From positions 1 to 40,471 of the forward strand of contig JACRGF010000065.1 in NCBI GenBank assembly GCA_016212395.1: 40,471 bases of DNA. The letters are read 5' to 3'. Of this stretch, positions 10,955 to 21,213 are shown one piece after another (position 1 is the stretch's first letter; the number at the start of each line of letters is the position of its first letter). Source of the DNA: Microcaldota archaeon. GTDB taxonomy: Archaea; Micrarchaeota; Micrarchaeia; Burarchaeales; JACRGF01. Under the pieces are notes generated by a model, which was given only the letters and a program-made list of their open reading frames with translations, ran no database searches and was not told where the DNA came from. Position numbers and translations under genes: made by a program.

Positions 10955-11692
10955 CTAGCCATACATGGGGCCGATTTGGCTTGTTTTTTCGTAGTGTTGC
11001 TGGGCGTCTTTTGCGTTGTTGATTATTTCTTTTATTTTTGTTTCTATCGAGTCTGCTTCTTTTACGAGTTCTCTCGTGTCTATTGGCAGGTTGACTATTT
11101 TTTTTACCGCGTCGAGGACGAGTGCTGCGCCTCTCGGGTCTAGGTAGTTGGGTTTTGCTTCTGCGAGCAGGGAGATTGCTGGAATGTTGCGTGCTGCGCA
11201 TTCTGCGAGCATTACTCCGCTTACTCCTGTTGTCGCGCCTTCTTTGATTAGTTTGACTCCGTTTTTTTCGAGTGTTTTCGTGAGTTCGGTTTTGCTTGCT
11301 ATGCCGAATACTGTGTCTTGTTCGCCTTTCAATCCTATTCCGCCGAGTGAAATTATTTGTTTTACTTTTCTTTTCTCGCTCCATTCTACTATCGCGTGGG
11401 ATAGCTTGTGGACTATTGAAATGGGTATGACGAATTCCGAGAATAGTACTATCAAGTTGTGTTTTTTGCTTTTGTATATTCGTGCGGGGTGGAGTGGCGC
11501 GTAGTTGTGGACTGCGGTTATTGGCGGGAACTTGTCTGACACTATGTAGCCTAGCTGTTCCATTTTCAGTTTTTCGGCGATGAAGCTTGCCGAGATTGTT
11601 CCAACCAGCCCGATGCCTGGAAATCCTTCTATTAATGTTGGTTTTTTCAAGTCGAATTTGCTTGTTTCGATTATTTCAACGTTGGTCGTCAT
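10955..11692 (-). CDS. PAC2 family (proteasome assembly chaperone-like) protein
   Basis: TLIEGFPGIGLVGTISASFIAEKL...SLGGIGLKGEQDTVFGIAS...GATTGVSGVMLAECAARNIPAISLLAEA. Confidence 0.85.
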   Translation of the reverse strand: MTTNVEIIETSKFDLKKPTLIEGFPGIGLVGTISASFIAEKLKMEQLGYIVSDKFPPITAVHNYAPLHPARIYKSKKHNLIVLFSEFVIPISIVHKLSHAIVEWSEKRKVKQIISLGGIGLKGEQDTVFGIASKTELTKTLEKNGVKLIKEGATTGVSGVMLAECAARNIPAISLLAEAKPNYLDPRGAALVLDAVKKIVNLPIDTRELVKEADSIETKIKEIINNAKDAQQHYEKTSQIGPMYG

Positions 11693-11839
11693 GGTGGCAA
11701 TTGCTTTGAGAAACTATTTAAATTTACGTTATCGAGAGCAGGCTTGTCGTGTGTGCAAGTGGTGTGCGCGCGCGTTTTTTTGCGTGTTTTGTTGTCGCGG
11801 GTGGGTTTATAGAAGTCAGTTGTTGCTCGCATGTTTTTT

Positions 11840-13525
11840 TCATGTTAGCGCGAGCACGTTTGTTGCGAGCGCGAGGTTGTAGAGGAGGAGCGCGAGCGGG
11901 GCGAGGAACAGGAAGTAAACTATCGCTCTTTTTGCAGAGCCTTCTTGTTGTGCGATGAATACTGCTGCGAGTGCTGCGAATGTTGCGAGGTATGCTTGTG
12001 TCGCTGTTTTGGTTGTTTCGAGGAAAGCTGTTTTTTCTGCTGCTGGCGTGTTCGTCATCATTTCAAGCGCTGTATAATCGAGGCTTGAGACGAGTGTGAA
12101 TGTTGTTCCGAGAATTATTGGCACTATTATCCCGCCTCCCAAGAGGAGCGTGTATTTTTGGATTGCGAGGCTTGCTGCGCGTTCGCGCACTATGGAGAAT
12201 ATCGTGAAAATGTCGTCTGCTGTTTCTTTGAGCGCGTGCTGCATGTCTGCTCCTGTCGAGTACCCGCGCGCGAGAAGCTCCATGCTCCTCTCGAGGAGGA
12301 GAGAGTTGTTTCGTTCTGCTATTTGAAGCAGAGTTTTCTGCGGGCTCGCGCCTGCCTGTGTCTGGTTGTGGGCGTACGTGAATTCTTTCGAGAGCGCTCC
12401 GTACTGGGATTTTGCAATAGACTGGATTGTTTTCTCTATTCCGATTCCTTTTTGGAGCGATGATGCTTGAAAGAGCGCGTCTGGAAGGAAGCGTTCGAGC
12501 TCGGCGTTCCGCTGTTCCACTTTGTATTGAAGAAGCAGGTAGATAATTATTGGCAGGAAGAGGAACGCGGCTGAAAATTGGGTTGAATAAATAATTTGGG
12601 TTGAAATGAATGATGTTATTGCAAGCGCTATTGAAATTGCCATTACGCTCGTGAAGCTTGCGTTTATTCCTGTTTCTTTCAGTGCTTGGTTGAATTGTTG
12701 TTTTTCTTTTTTTGAGAGAAAGCTTGGCGCGTGGCGGGTTTGGAGCGCAGGCGGCGTTTTCAGCTGGATGATTGCGAGAAGCAAGAGGTTTGCTGCTGGG
12801 AACACTACGAGGTATGCGAGCCAAGCGTCCGAGGCTTTCAAGTTCATTTCAAGGAACGTTGAGCCTATTGTTGCGTATATTTGAAACAGTGCTGGGATTA
12901 AGCACGAGAGTGTTATGAACAACAGCCCGAGCACTGACATTTTTGCGGAGAACTCGCGTGTTTTTGCTTTCTGCGTTTGCATGAGTTCGTCCGCGAGTTT
13001 TTTGAGCGGTTCTCCTTTGCTTCCAGTCTCGTAGGCGAAAATCATTTGCGCTGTCGCGCGCTTGAATGTTATCGAGTCTATTCTTGATGCCGCGTGAGCG
13101 AGTGCTTCCTGAACGCTTGCCCCGCCTTTGCTTATTTCGTTGCAAATGCTCTTGAATTCTGAAGATGAAACGTATTTTGATGTTGCAACGTGTTCGAGTG
13201 TTTTTTCGAACGGTATTCTCATGCTAGTTTCAGCTGCTATCGCGCGGAGCACTACTGGCAGTTCTGCTTCTATTTTTTCCGCTCTTGATTGCTTTAGTAT
13301 TTTCGGGAGTGAAATTGAAGCGTAAAGAAATGCTGCAAGGCTTGCCAGAAGAATTGCGAGTGCAGTTGCCGTTTCGTTTGTTGAAAGAAAATAGAGCGAC
13401 GAGAGGAACAGCGAGAGAACAATAGATACTGCGAGTGAAGTGTTCTTGTACTCGTTCGGAGTAATGGTTATTCCTGCTTGTTGCAAGTCTGAAGCAAGCG
13501 TGTTGCTTGAAAGCGAAAAAATCAT
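11840..13525 (-). CDS. archaeal type IV pilus/archaellum platform protein (FlaJ/TadC-like, two T2SSF-type regions)
   Basis: LPVVLRAIAAETSMRIPFEKTLEHVA...; two similar soluble regions separated by transmembrane segments. Confidence 0.8.
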   Translation of the reverse strand: MIFSLSSNTLASDLQQAGITITPNEYKNTSLAVSIVLSLFLSSLYFLSTNETATALAILLASLAAFLYASISLPKILKQSRAEKIEAELPVVLRAIAAETSMRIPFEKTLEHVATSKYVSSSEFKSICNEISKGGASVQEALAHAASRIDSITFKRATAQMIFAYETGSKGEPLKKLADELMQTQKAKTREFSAKMSVLGLLFITLSCLIPALFQIYATIGSTFLEMNLKASDAWLAYLVVFPAANLLLLAIIQLKTPPALQTRHAPSFLSKKEKQQFNQALKETGINASFTSVMAISIALAITSFISTQIIYSTQFSAAFLFLPIIIYLLLQYKVEQRNAELERFLPDALFQASSLQKGIGIEKTIQSIAKSQYGALSKEFTYAHNQTQAGASPQKTLLQIAERNNSLLLERSMELLARGYSTGADMQHALKETADDIFTIFSIVRERAASLAIQKYTLLLGGGIIVPIILGTTFTLVSSLDYTALEMMTNTPAAEKTAFLETTKTATQAYLATFAALAAVFIAQQEGSAKRAIVYFLFLAPLALLLYNLALATNVLALT

Positions 13526-13534
13526 CGCAATTTT

Positions 13535-14884
13535 TTATTTTTTCAGTGCTGTTAGTTTTTGCTCGAATTCTTTTAGGAGCGCGTCTGCTTCTTTCTGCGT
13601 TTTCGCTTCCGCGAAAATGCGCGCGTAGTGTTCTGTTCCTGACGGCCTGATGATGCACCACGCGTTGCCCCTGTCCACGCGCACTCCGTCTATTGTGGTT
13701 GTTTTTTCTCCTGCTTTTTCGAGTTGTTTTTTCAGTTTTTCTATTACTTCAGTTTTTTCTTTTTCCTCAAGCGCGATTTTTGTCTTTGCATTGTAATATT
13801 CAGGGAGTGACGCAATCCATTTCGAGAGCGGTTTTTCGCTTATTGCTTCCACTATTTTTGCTGCTGTCGTGAACCCGTCTTTTCCGTAGTGGAATTCAGG
13901 CCAGATGACTCCCCCTACTTCTTCTCCTCCTATTACTGCTTTTGTTTCAATCATTTTTTCTGAAATGTAGGGCGCGCCGACTTTCGAGTAGAACAGCTTG
14001 CATCCATGCGCTGTTGCAATGTCTTTAATTGCGTTGCTCGTCGCGACAGTGGTTACTGCTGCTCCTTTTCGTTTGCGCAATGCGAGTTCAACGCACAACG
14101 CGAAGCTCTTGTCGCCTATAATAAATTCTCCTCTTCTCTCGTCAATGAATATTACCCTGTCTCCGTCTCCGTCCCATGCTATTCCTGCGTCTGCGCCTAG
14201 TTTTTTGACTGTTGCCATCAAGTCTGCAACGTTTTCTTTCGTGGGCTCGCTGTTTCTGCCTGGAAAATGGCCGTCCGGGTGCGAGTTGATTGTCGTTATT
14301 TCGCATCCGAGTTCTGCGAACAGTTGGGGTGCGATGTTGCATGCAGTCCCGTTCCCGCAGTCCAGCACTAGTTTGGGTTTTCTTTTGCTTATTTTTCCAG
14401 CGTTCACCCATTTTTTTATTGCTTGCGCGTGGTCGCTTGCTGCCTGCCCGTACTCGCTTATCTCTTTTATTTCGTTCCATTGCGCGCGCGTTGTTTTTTT
14501 TGCTTCCATTATTTTTTCTACTTCTTCAGCTCTTTCTTTTGAGAGCGACACGCCTTTCGAGTCAATGCATTTTACTCCAATCCATTCAGGAGGGTTGTGG
14601 GAAGCTGTTATCACTATCGCGCCTGCTGCGCCGAGCTTCGTAGTCTCGAATTCCACTGTTGGCGATGGCACGACTCCGAGCAGTACTGGCTGGCTTCCTG
14701 CGCTCAGCAGCCCGCTTACTATAGCGCTTTCAACCATTTCTCCAGTAGTTCGAGTGTCTCTCCCAACGAGAATTTTTCCTTTTCCAGCCCATGTTGCGAA
14801 TGCTGCTGCTAAGCTTGAAGAAAACTCGGGAGTGAACAAGTCTGTTTTTCCTCTTGCCCCGTTTGTTCCAAAGTATTTAGCCAT
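13535..14884 (-). CDS. phosphoglucosamine/phosphomannomutase
   Basis: FGTNGARGKTD, ITASHNPPEWIGVK, WDGDGDRVIFID, RPSGTEHYARIFAEA. Confidence 0.92.
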   Translation of the reverse strand: MAKYFGTNGARGKTDLFTPEFSSSLAAAFATWAGKGKILVGRDTRTTGEMVESAIVSGLLSAGSQPVLLGVVPSPTVEFETTKLGAAGAIVITASHNPPEWIGVKCIDSKGVSLSKERAEEVEKIMEAKKTTRAQWNEIKEISEYGQAASDHAQAIKKWVNAGKISKRKPKLVLDCGNGTACNIAPQLFAELGCEITTINSHPDGHFPGRNSEPTKENVADLMATVKKLGADAGIAWDGDGDRVIFIDERRGEFIIGDKSFALCVELALRKRKGAAVTTVATSNAIKDIATAHGCKLFYSKVGAPYISEKMIETKAVIGGEEVGGVIWPEFHYGKDGFTTAAKIVEAISEKPLSKWIASLPEYYNAKTKIALEEKEKTEVIEKLKKQLEKAGEKTTTIDGVRVDRGNAWCIIRPSGTEHYARIFAEAKTQKEADALLKEFEQKLTALKK

Positions 14885-14901
14885 TTTTCCCCTCTTTTGT
14901 T

Positions 14902-16029
14902 CTATTGGATTATTTCTTCATGTATTTTTTTAACTTTCCTTGCAAGCACGCGCCAGTCATACTTTTCCACTGCGAGTTGCCGTGCGCGCCTTGCTTTTGA
15001 TTCTGCTTTCTCCGGATTCTGCTTTATTGCATTGATCGCTTCAAGCAGCTGTCCTGCGTTTCCAGGCTCTACCAAGTAGCCTGCTTTTCCGTTTTCAAGC
15101 ACGCGGGGCAGTTCCCCTACTTCGCTCGCGATTATGGGCTTCTGCATTGCCATGTACTCGAATACTTTCATGTTGCTTGCGTAGCGCAGGCTTGGAAGGT
15201 TCGGGAATGGCGCGAGCAAGGCATCTGCTTGCGAGAGCATTTCAGGAATTTTTTTTCTTTCAGCAAATCCAGTGAAAACGCATTTTTCTGCGTGTGCTCC
15301 AAGCATTTTTTTTATTTCTTCAATGTTTCCAGGCCCAATGAACGTGAATTGAACGTCATCCCCCCCCATTCTTTTCACTGCTTCTATTATCGGTCGTATT
15401 TGTCCTGTTTTGTAGAGTGTTCCTAAGTATGTTGCGTTGAATTTGTTTTTTGTGCTTGTTTTGCTTCTCGCGTTTTTCTTGCTTGTTTGCATTATTGGCT
15501 TGAATTCGCTCGTGTCCACTCCGTTCGGCACATAGAATGTTTTTTCGTGGTATTGTTCAGGTATCCTCTCGTTTTTCGTCAGTTCGTTTGAAACAATTAT
15601 TGCGTTCGCGTGCTTGAGCGCTGATTTTTCAAGTTTTTGCGCGAGTTTTATTTGGTAAAGCGGGAAGCCTGCGTCTTTGAGCGTGAGCGCGTCCCACTCG
15701 TCGCAGTCTAACACGATTTTGCATTTGCTTGTTTTCGCGTGTATCAGCGCTGGCACGTACGAGTACAAGTTCGGCTTGAGCGCGTGAACAATTCTTGGCT
15801 TTAGTTTTCGGAGTATTGCGAGCGTGTTTTTCAAGTAGAATGGGTAAGTGAGCAGTTTTTTTTCATGAGTTGGAAAAATTAGCTCTTCGAGTTCAGGGGA
15901 TTCTCCGTACCTGTCTTTTTTCGGGAGTATTGTTTTTGCGCCAATGTTCTCTGCGAAATGGATTACCCTCTGCGTGCTTCCTGCGTTGAAGGAAAAAGGT
16001 GAAATGAATAGAGTGTCATCTGCCTGCAT
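14902..16029 (-). CDS. glycosyltransferase family 4-like
   Basis: YVPNGVDTSEFKP...LLAPFPNLPSLRYASNMKVFEYMAMQKPIIASEVGELPRVLENGKAGYLVEPG. Confidence 0.88.
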   Translation of the reverse strand: MQADDTLFISPFSFNAGSTQRVIHFAENIGAKTILPKKDRYGESPELEELIFPTHEKKLLTYPFYLKNTLAILRKLKPRIVHALKPNLYSYVPALIHAKTSKCKIVLDCDEWDALTLKDAGFPLYQIKLAQKLEKSALKHANAIIVSNELTKNERIPEQYHEKTFYVPNGVDTSEFKPIMQTSKKNARSKTSTKNKFNATYLGTLYKTGQIRPIIEAVKRMGGDDVQFTFIGPGNIEEIKKMLGAHAEKCVFTGFAERKKIPEMLSQADALLAPFPNLPSLRYASNMKVFEYMAMQKPIIASEVGELPRVLENGKAGYLVEPGNAGQLLEAINAIKQNPEKAESKARRARQLAVEKYDWRVLARKVKKIHEEIIQ

Positions 16030-16939
16030 AATACCTCTTCGTTGCAATGAGCAACAACCCGTACAATAATCCCATTCCCATGAAGAAAACTCGGATTAGT
16101 TCGAGAAATGGATTCAGGAATACTGCGTTTTTTTTGCTTTTTTTGAACGCGTTTATTGAAACGAGAATTCCTCTCGCGAAAAGAAGCATCGTGAGCATGG
16201 CGAATACTGGGATTGTTATTATGCACACGAGCGAGATAAAATATATTGCTGAAAGCAGTGCGGTTGCGGTTACTTTTGCATCCTGTTTTTTTTGTAGGTA
16301 TTTCGGGATTGTCCGCCCGTACCACACGTTTCGGATTGCAAGCTCGCGCATTCCGGATATTCTTCCGCATGCGATTTTGAGCGTTCGTTTTGCTTTTCGC
16401 ATTCCCTTTTTTTTCAGTTTTTCAGCCATCACGCGGTCTTCTCCGAATCCTAGTGCTGGCTCAAACCCGCCTATTTCTTCAAGCACTTTCTTCTTCATCA
16501 CTATTTCTCCGTATCCCACAATGGTTGCTTCCTTGTAAAACAATGCGGTTTCTACTGCGTTCGCATCTTCAGGCAGGAAGCGGTCTTCCTTGAATTCTAT
16601 TACTCTGGCCTGTGTTTCTGCGAATTCTTCCTCTATTTTTTTCACGTAATCACGTTCCACTATGGCGTCTGCATCCTTGAACACTATTATTTGTCCTAGC
16701 GCTGCTTTCCACCCCATGTTGCGCGCGTTTGCAGGCGAACGCTGTTTGTTCTCGTGCAGCAGCCTAATGTTCTTGTTTCGCACTGCGAATTCTTTTACTA
16801 CTTCAACTGTCTCGTCTTTCGAGCCGCCGTCCACCACTATTATTTCGAGTGGTTTTCTCGTCTGCTTTGTGAATGCATTCAGGCATTTTCTGATGTCTTT
16901 TGCTTCGTTGAATGAAGGAATGACTATTGAAACGCGCAT
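16016..16939 (-). CDS. glycosyltransferase family 2, membrane-associated
   Basis: MRVSIVIPSFNEAKDIRKCLNAFTKQTRKPLEIIVVDGGSKDETVEV; C-terminal TM segments. Confidence 0.88.
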   Translation of the reverse strand: MRVSIVIPSFNEAKDIRKCLNAFTKQTRKPLEIIVVDGGSKDETVEVVKEFAVRNKNIRLLHENKQRSPANARNMGWKAALGQIIVFKDADAIVERDYVKKIEEEFAETQARVIEFKEDRFLPEDANAVETALFYKEATIVGYGEIVMKKKVLEEIGGFEPALGFGEDRVMAEKLKKKGMRKAKRTLKIACGRISGMRELAIRNVWYGRTIPKYLQKKQDAKVTATALLSAIYFISLVCIITIPVFAMLTMLLFARGILVSINAFKKSKKNAVFLNPFLELIRVFFMGMGLLYGLLLIATKRYYAGR

Positions 16940-16990
16940 GGAAATCAATTTGTGTGCTGAATTAAATAATATTCGTTTCAAAAGCTGTTT

Positions 16991-18095
16991 TATGAAGATT
17001 TGTTTTATTGCGCCGTCAATAGAAGTTCCAGGGCGGGATGGCGGGAGCACTCATGTTTTTGAGGTTGCACGTGGTTTTGCTGGGAGAGGAAACAGCGTAA
17101 TACTGCTTGCGAGAAATAAGCGGAAAATCAGCATAAAAAACTTGGATGTGCTTGATGTTTCAGGGCCTTCTTTTGTTCGTTACGCCAAGGTTTTTTTGAA
17201 AGGCTTGCATGCAGCGAGTTCGTGCGATGTGATTTACGAGCGGACTGACTTTGTAGGCGTTGGCGCATTGTTGAGCGTGCTGTTCCACAAGCCTCTCGTA
17301 ATGGAAACGAATTCTGCTATTATTGACGAGCGTGCTCCTCGTTTTTTGAAAGGCCTGCTGAACTGGTGGCTGAATGCGCGTTATGGCATTGCCAAAAAAA
17401 TAGTGGCTACCGTTCCGACCGTTGTTCCTGCTTCTTTTCGTGAAAAAGTTTTCTTGACCGAATGGGGCTTTAACGACAGTTCATTCTCTCCAATTGATAT
17501 GCTTGAGGCGAGGAAGGCGATTGGCCTTCCAAATGGCAAGAAGATTATTCTGTTTACTGGCGCGAGCGGGCCGTGGCATGGGTTGCAAGATTTGTTGAAT
17601 GCAGTGCCTCTAGTGCGTAAAAAGTTCAGTGACGTCTTGTTCTTGCTTGTTGGAAAAATCGACAAGCCTGATATTATAGATTCTGCTGCGAAACTTGGAA
17701 GCAGCGTGATGATATTGCCTGCTGTAAAGTACGATCGAATGAATTTGTTTTTGAATTCTGCTGACGTTCTAGTCGCGCCTTTCAATCCTGAAAAGTTTCC
17801 TTCCTTGAAAAAGTATGGTTTTTACTGGTCTCCATTAAAAATATTTGAGTACATGGCTGTTGGCAAGCCCATTGTTTCGACTACTGCCGTGGAACGTATA
17901 GTAGAAGACAAAAAGCACGGCTTGCTTGCAAAGCATGGGGGTGCGGAGTCGCTTGCCAACGCAATGCTTTTTATGCTTGAAAATCCCAAGAAAGGCGTAA
18001 AAATGGGTGAGAACGCGAGAAAAAAAGCGTTGAAAGAATATACGTGGGAGAAACACGTTGAAAAACTTTTGAAAATGCTTGAGAGAATAGTGTAA
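16991..18095 (+). CDS. glycosyltransferase family 4-like
   Basis: MKICFIAPSIEVPGRDGGSTHVFEVARGFAGRGNSV...KIFEYMAVGKPIVSTTAVERIVEDKKHGLL. Confidence 0.88.
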
Positions 18096-18160
18096 GTGCA
18101 AGTTGTTGTGCGATTTTGTATAAACGTTTTGATTTGTTTTGAATTGGTTCGTTTTCGGGT

Positions 18161-19111
18161 GTGATGTACTTGAAAATTTTGGTGACTGGCGGCGCAGGGT
18201 TTATTGGAAGCCATTTGGTTGACCGGCTTGTCGAGCGAGGCGATGAGGTTGTCGTTTACGATAATTTCAGCCCTTATTATTCCGGAAAAGAAAAAAACAT
18301 TCAAAAACACGTTGATGGGAAAAACAAGAACTTTCAATTGGTGCGTGCTGATATCCTCGATTTTGAAAAACTATGTGCGTCTATTAAAGGTTGTGATGCG
18401 GTTGTTCATTTGGCTGCGCAGCCTGGAGTGCGTTATTCCTTGGAGAACGCAAGCGAGGTTGCCAAGATTAATGTTGATGGCACTGTGAATGTTTTGGAAG
18501 CGTGCGTTAAAAGCACTGTGAAGAAACTTGTTTTCGGCTCGTCTTCTTCTGTTTACGGAGATGTTGAAAAGCTGCCTGCGCGGGAGGAGTACGCGTGCAA
18601 CCCTATTTCTCCTTACGGCGCGAGCAAGCTTGCTGGTGAAAAGTTTTGCGAGTGTTATTCCCGCATGTTCGGCTTGCAGATCCCAATACTTCGTTTTTTC
18701 ACTGTTTACGGCCCGAGGCAGAGGCCTGACATGGGCATTCACAAGTTCGTCAAAGCAGTTATGGACGGCGGTGAGATAACAGTTTTCGGTGGGGGGAAGC
18801 AGACGCGTGATTTTACTTTCGTGAGCGACATTGTTGAAGGAGTTTCGTCTGCTGTTGACAAGAAAGTTGAAACGACTCCAATAAATTTGGGTGGTGGGAA
18901 CAATATTTCCGTGAACGAATTAGTGAAAGCAATTGAGGAAGCGTGCGGAAAGAAAGCCAAAATAAAGAATGTCGAGTGGCAGAAGGGCGACGTGAAGGAC
19001 ACGCTTGCAAGCAACGAGAAGGCTGGAAAGCTGCTCGTGTGGAAGCCGAGAGTGAAGATTCACGATGGCTTAAAGGAGTACGTAAAGTGGCGGCAGTTTT
19101 CTTCTGCTTAG
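18161..19111 (+). CDS. NAD-dependent sugar epimerase/dehydratase (UDP-glucose 4-epimerase-like)
   Basis: ILVTGGAGFIGSHLVDRLVERGDEVVVYDN...SSSSVYGD...YGASKLAGEKFC. Confidence 0.9.
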   Translation: MMYLKILVTGGAGFIGSHLVDRLVERGDEVVVYDNFSPYYSGKEKNIQKHVDGKNKNFQLVRADILDFEKLCASIKGCDAVVHLAAQPGVRYSLENASEVAKINVDGTVNVLEACVKSTVKKLVFGSSSSVYGDVEKLPAREEYACNPISPYGASKLAGEKFCECYSRMFGLQIPILRFFTVYGPRQRPDMGIHKFVKAVMDGGEITVFGGGKQTRDFTFVSDIVEGVSSAVDKKVETTPINLGGGNNISVNELVKAIEEACGKKAKIKNVEWQKGDVKDTLASNEKAGKLLVWKPRVKIHDGLKEYVKWRQFSSA

Positions 19112-20089
19112 CATTGCTGGAATTCCGATCGTCAACCCTATAAAATTGAATGTTCCCTCAAACAGCCAGACTAGTGGCGTTAGCATCAATTCTTTTTTGT
19201 GTTTTGCCACGCTCCAGTTTTTTGAAATGTAACTCGCGCTTCTAATCAAAAACAAGCAGAATACTGCGAATGCTGGAATGCTTGTTTGCGGTGCGAGCAT
19301 TGCTGGAATTGACAGTAGTGATGCAAAATTTGCTATTGGCGACAAGAGCGCCCTCCATTTTTCTTTCAAGTTCGCCAAATAAAACGCAAGCGAGTTTGCC
19401 GATACATACACTGCTTTTTTTGCTGTTCTTTCGAATGTCAAAGCTTCTGCGTGGTACCACAGTGATTTCGGCTCGAACACGACATTGTACCCAGAGCGTT
19501 TCACTTTTTTTCCAACGTCAACATCCTGCCCTCTTTCGAGTTTTTCGTTAAACCCTTCGATTTGCTTGAGCAGTTTCGTCCTATAAACCCAGCCGTTTGG
19601 AGGCGAGTAAGGCTTTGAATACTTTATGTCAAAATAATTTTCCCAGTAGTTCGCCAGAAATCCTTGCCGTATTTTCCAGACGTTCAGCCTTCCTATAACG
19701 CTTCCTGTCTTTTCGTTATTGAAGTGCTGCAACGCGTGCTTTAAATAGTCCTTGTCATATGCCGCGTCAGCTTCTGTTATAAACACGAATTCAGTACCCG
19801 TTTCTTTCAACGCCGTGTTTATCGCGTGTGACGAGCCTTTGCGAGTTGTTTTTATCACTTTTATTTGCTGGAACTCATGCACTATTTCCGGCGTCTTGTC
19901 TGTAGAACCGTCCAGCACGACTATCATTTTTTTCGGCTTGTGCGACTGGCTTGCGAGTGATTCGAGGCATTCGCGTATAGTAGCCCCACCATTTCTCACG
20001 GGAGTTATTATCGTAACTTCCAGTTCATCACCTTGCTGTTTTTTTTTATTTCTTCTGCGTAATTTTGTATTTGTGCTACTGCCTTGCAC
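19070..20089 (-). CDS. glycosyltransferase family 2
   Basis: LEVTIITPVRNGGATIRECLESLASQSHKPKKMIVVLDGSTDKTPE; true start uncertain, overlaps the upstream gene. Confidence 0.82.
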   Translation of the reverse strand: MQGSSTNTKLRRRNKKKQQGDELEVTIITPVRNGGATIRECLESLASQSHKPKKMIVVLDGSTDKTPEIVHEFQQIKVIKTTRKGSSHAINTALKETGTEFVFITEADAAYDKDYLKHALQHFNNEKTGSVIGRLNVWKIRQGFLANYWENYFDIKYSKPYSPPNGWVYRTKLLKQIEGFNEKLERGQDVDVGKKVKRSGYNVVFEPKSLWYHAEALTFERTAKKAVYVSANSLAFYLANLKEKWRALLSPIANFASLLSIPAMLAPQTSIPAFAVFCLFLIRSASYISKNWSVAKHKKELMLTPLVWLFEGTFNFIGLTIGIPAMLSRRKLPPLYVLL

Positions 20090-21213
20090 ACTCCGTTTAT
20101 AGTCTCATCCGTCATTTTGCTGTATATTGGAACGCACAGCACTGAATTTGAAATTTTTTCAGTGTTAAGCATCGTTTCTCCCGTTCTGTACGCTTTTTGC
20201 TGGTGCACTGGAGGGTGGAAGTATTTTTTTGACGCTATGTTTTCTTTTTTCAGTGCTTCGTATACTTCGTTTCTTCCTACTCCGAATTTTTCTTCATTTA
20301 TCAATATCGCAAAGTCTTTGTATGTTGAAGTCGAATCGTGAGTTATCTCTTGAAACGTTATTCCAGGAATTTTTTCGAGCCTTGCAGTGTATTTATTCGC
20401 GTATTCATTCCTGTTTGCCACGTACTCGTTTATTTTCGAAAGCATTTCTATTCCCAGGGTAGCATTTATCTCTTCCATTCTAGCGTTCAACCCTGCGAAT
20501 TCGCAGTCGTAGTTCCCAGAGTCCCCGTAATTCCTTGCTATTCTCAGTTTTTTAGCAAGTTCAGAGTCATTTGTTGTGACTATTCCGCCTTCCATCGTCA
20601 CCAAAAGTTTCGTTGGGCTTGCGCTGAACACTTCGCATGTTCCGAAGCTTCCCACTTTTTTTCCAGATTGGGTTGCTCCCAGCCCGTGCGCCGAGTCGTA
20701 AACAATTTTTATTCCGCGCGCGTCTGCAATTTCCTGTATTTTTTTTGTTTCGCACGGGTTTCCGAAAACGTGAACGCCTATTATCCCTGCTGTTTCGCGC
20801 GTGATTTTTTCTTCCAAGTCTCCTATTGAAACGTTAAACGTTTTTTCATTGCATTCGATAAATTTTATTTTGCAATTATTCCACTTGCATGCGTGTGCAG
20901 TGGAGTGGAATGTAAAGCTTGGCACGAGCACTTCTTTTCCTTGCAGTCCGAGTGCCTGTATTGCGAGAACCAAGCCTGAAGTGCAGGAAGAGACGCATAC
21001 TGCTTCTTTTACTCCTGAATACTCCGCTATTTTTGCTTCAAGCATTTTCACGTTCTCGCTGTTCGTGACCCTGTTGCTTTCAAGGATTTTCCTTATTTTT
21101 TCCATGAATTGTTCTGTTGCGTAATCCTTTATTGTCGGCCTTATTATCGGTATTTGTTCTTCGAATATCGGCTTTCCTCCAAGTATCGCTGGTTTTTCTT
21201 CCATATGCATCAC
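20008..21213 (-). CDS. DegT/DnrJ/EryC1/StrS family sugar aminotransferase
   Basis: KEAVCVSSCTSGLVLAIQALGL...VLVPSFTFHSTAHA...IVYDSAHGLGATQSGKKVGSFG...SASPTKLLVTMEGGIVTTND. Confidence 0.9.
   Translation of the reverse strand: MMHMEEKPAILGGKPIFEEQIPIIRPTIKDYATEQFMEKIRKILESNRVTNSENVKMLEAKIAEYSGVKEAVCVSSCTSGLVLAIQALGLQGKEVLVPSFTFHSTAHACKWNNCKIKFIECNEKTFNVSIGDLEEKITRETAGIIGVHVFGNPCETKKIQEIADARGIKIVYDSAHGLGATQSGKKVGSFGTCEVFSASPTKLLVTMEGGIVTTNDSELAKKLRIARNYGDSGNYDCEFAGLNARMEEINATLGIEMLSKINEYVANRNEYANKYTARLEKIPGITFQEITHDSTSTYKDFAILINEEKFGVGRNEVYEALKKENIASKKYFHPPVHQQKAYRTGETMLNTEKISNSVLCVPIYSKMTDETINGVCKAVAQIQNYAEEIKKNSKVMNWKLR

Noticed and set aside
16662-16990. N-terminal extension of the + glycosyltransferase ORF
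   Set aside because: Antisense to the GT2 gene; the natural start MKICFIAPS at 16991 matches the family N-terminus.
20008-20089. Programmed frameshift fusing the aminotransferase and the GT2
   Set aside because: Both proteins look complete; an 82-bp overlap is more simply explained by an over-extended GT2 start and overlapping operon genes.
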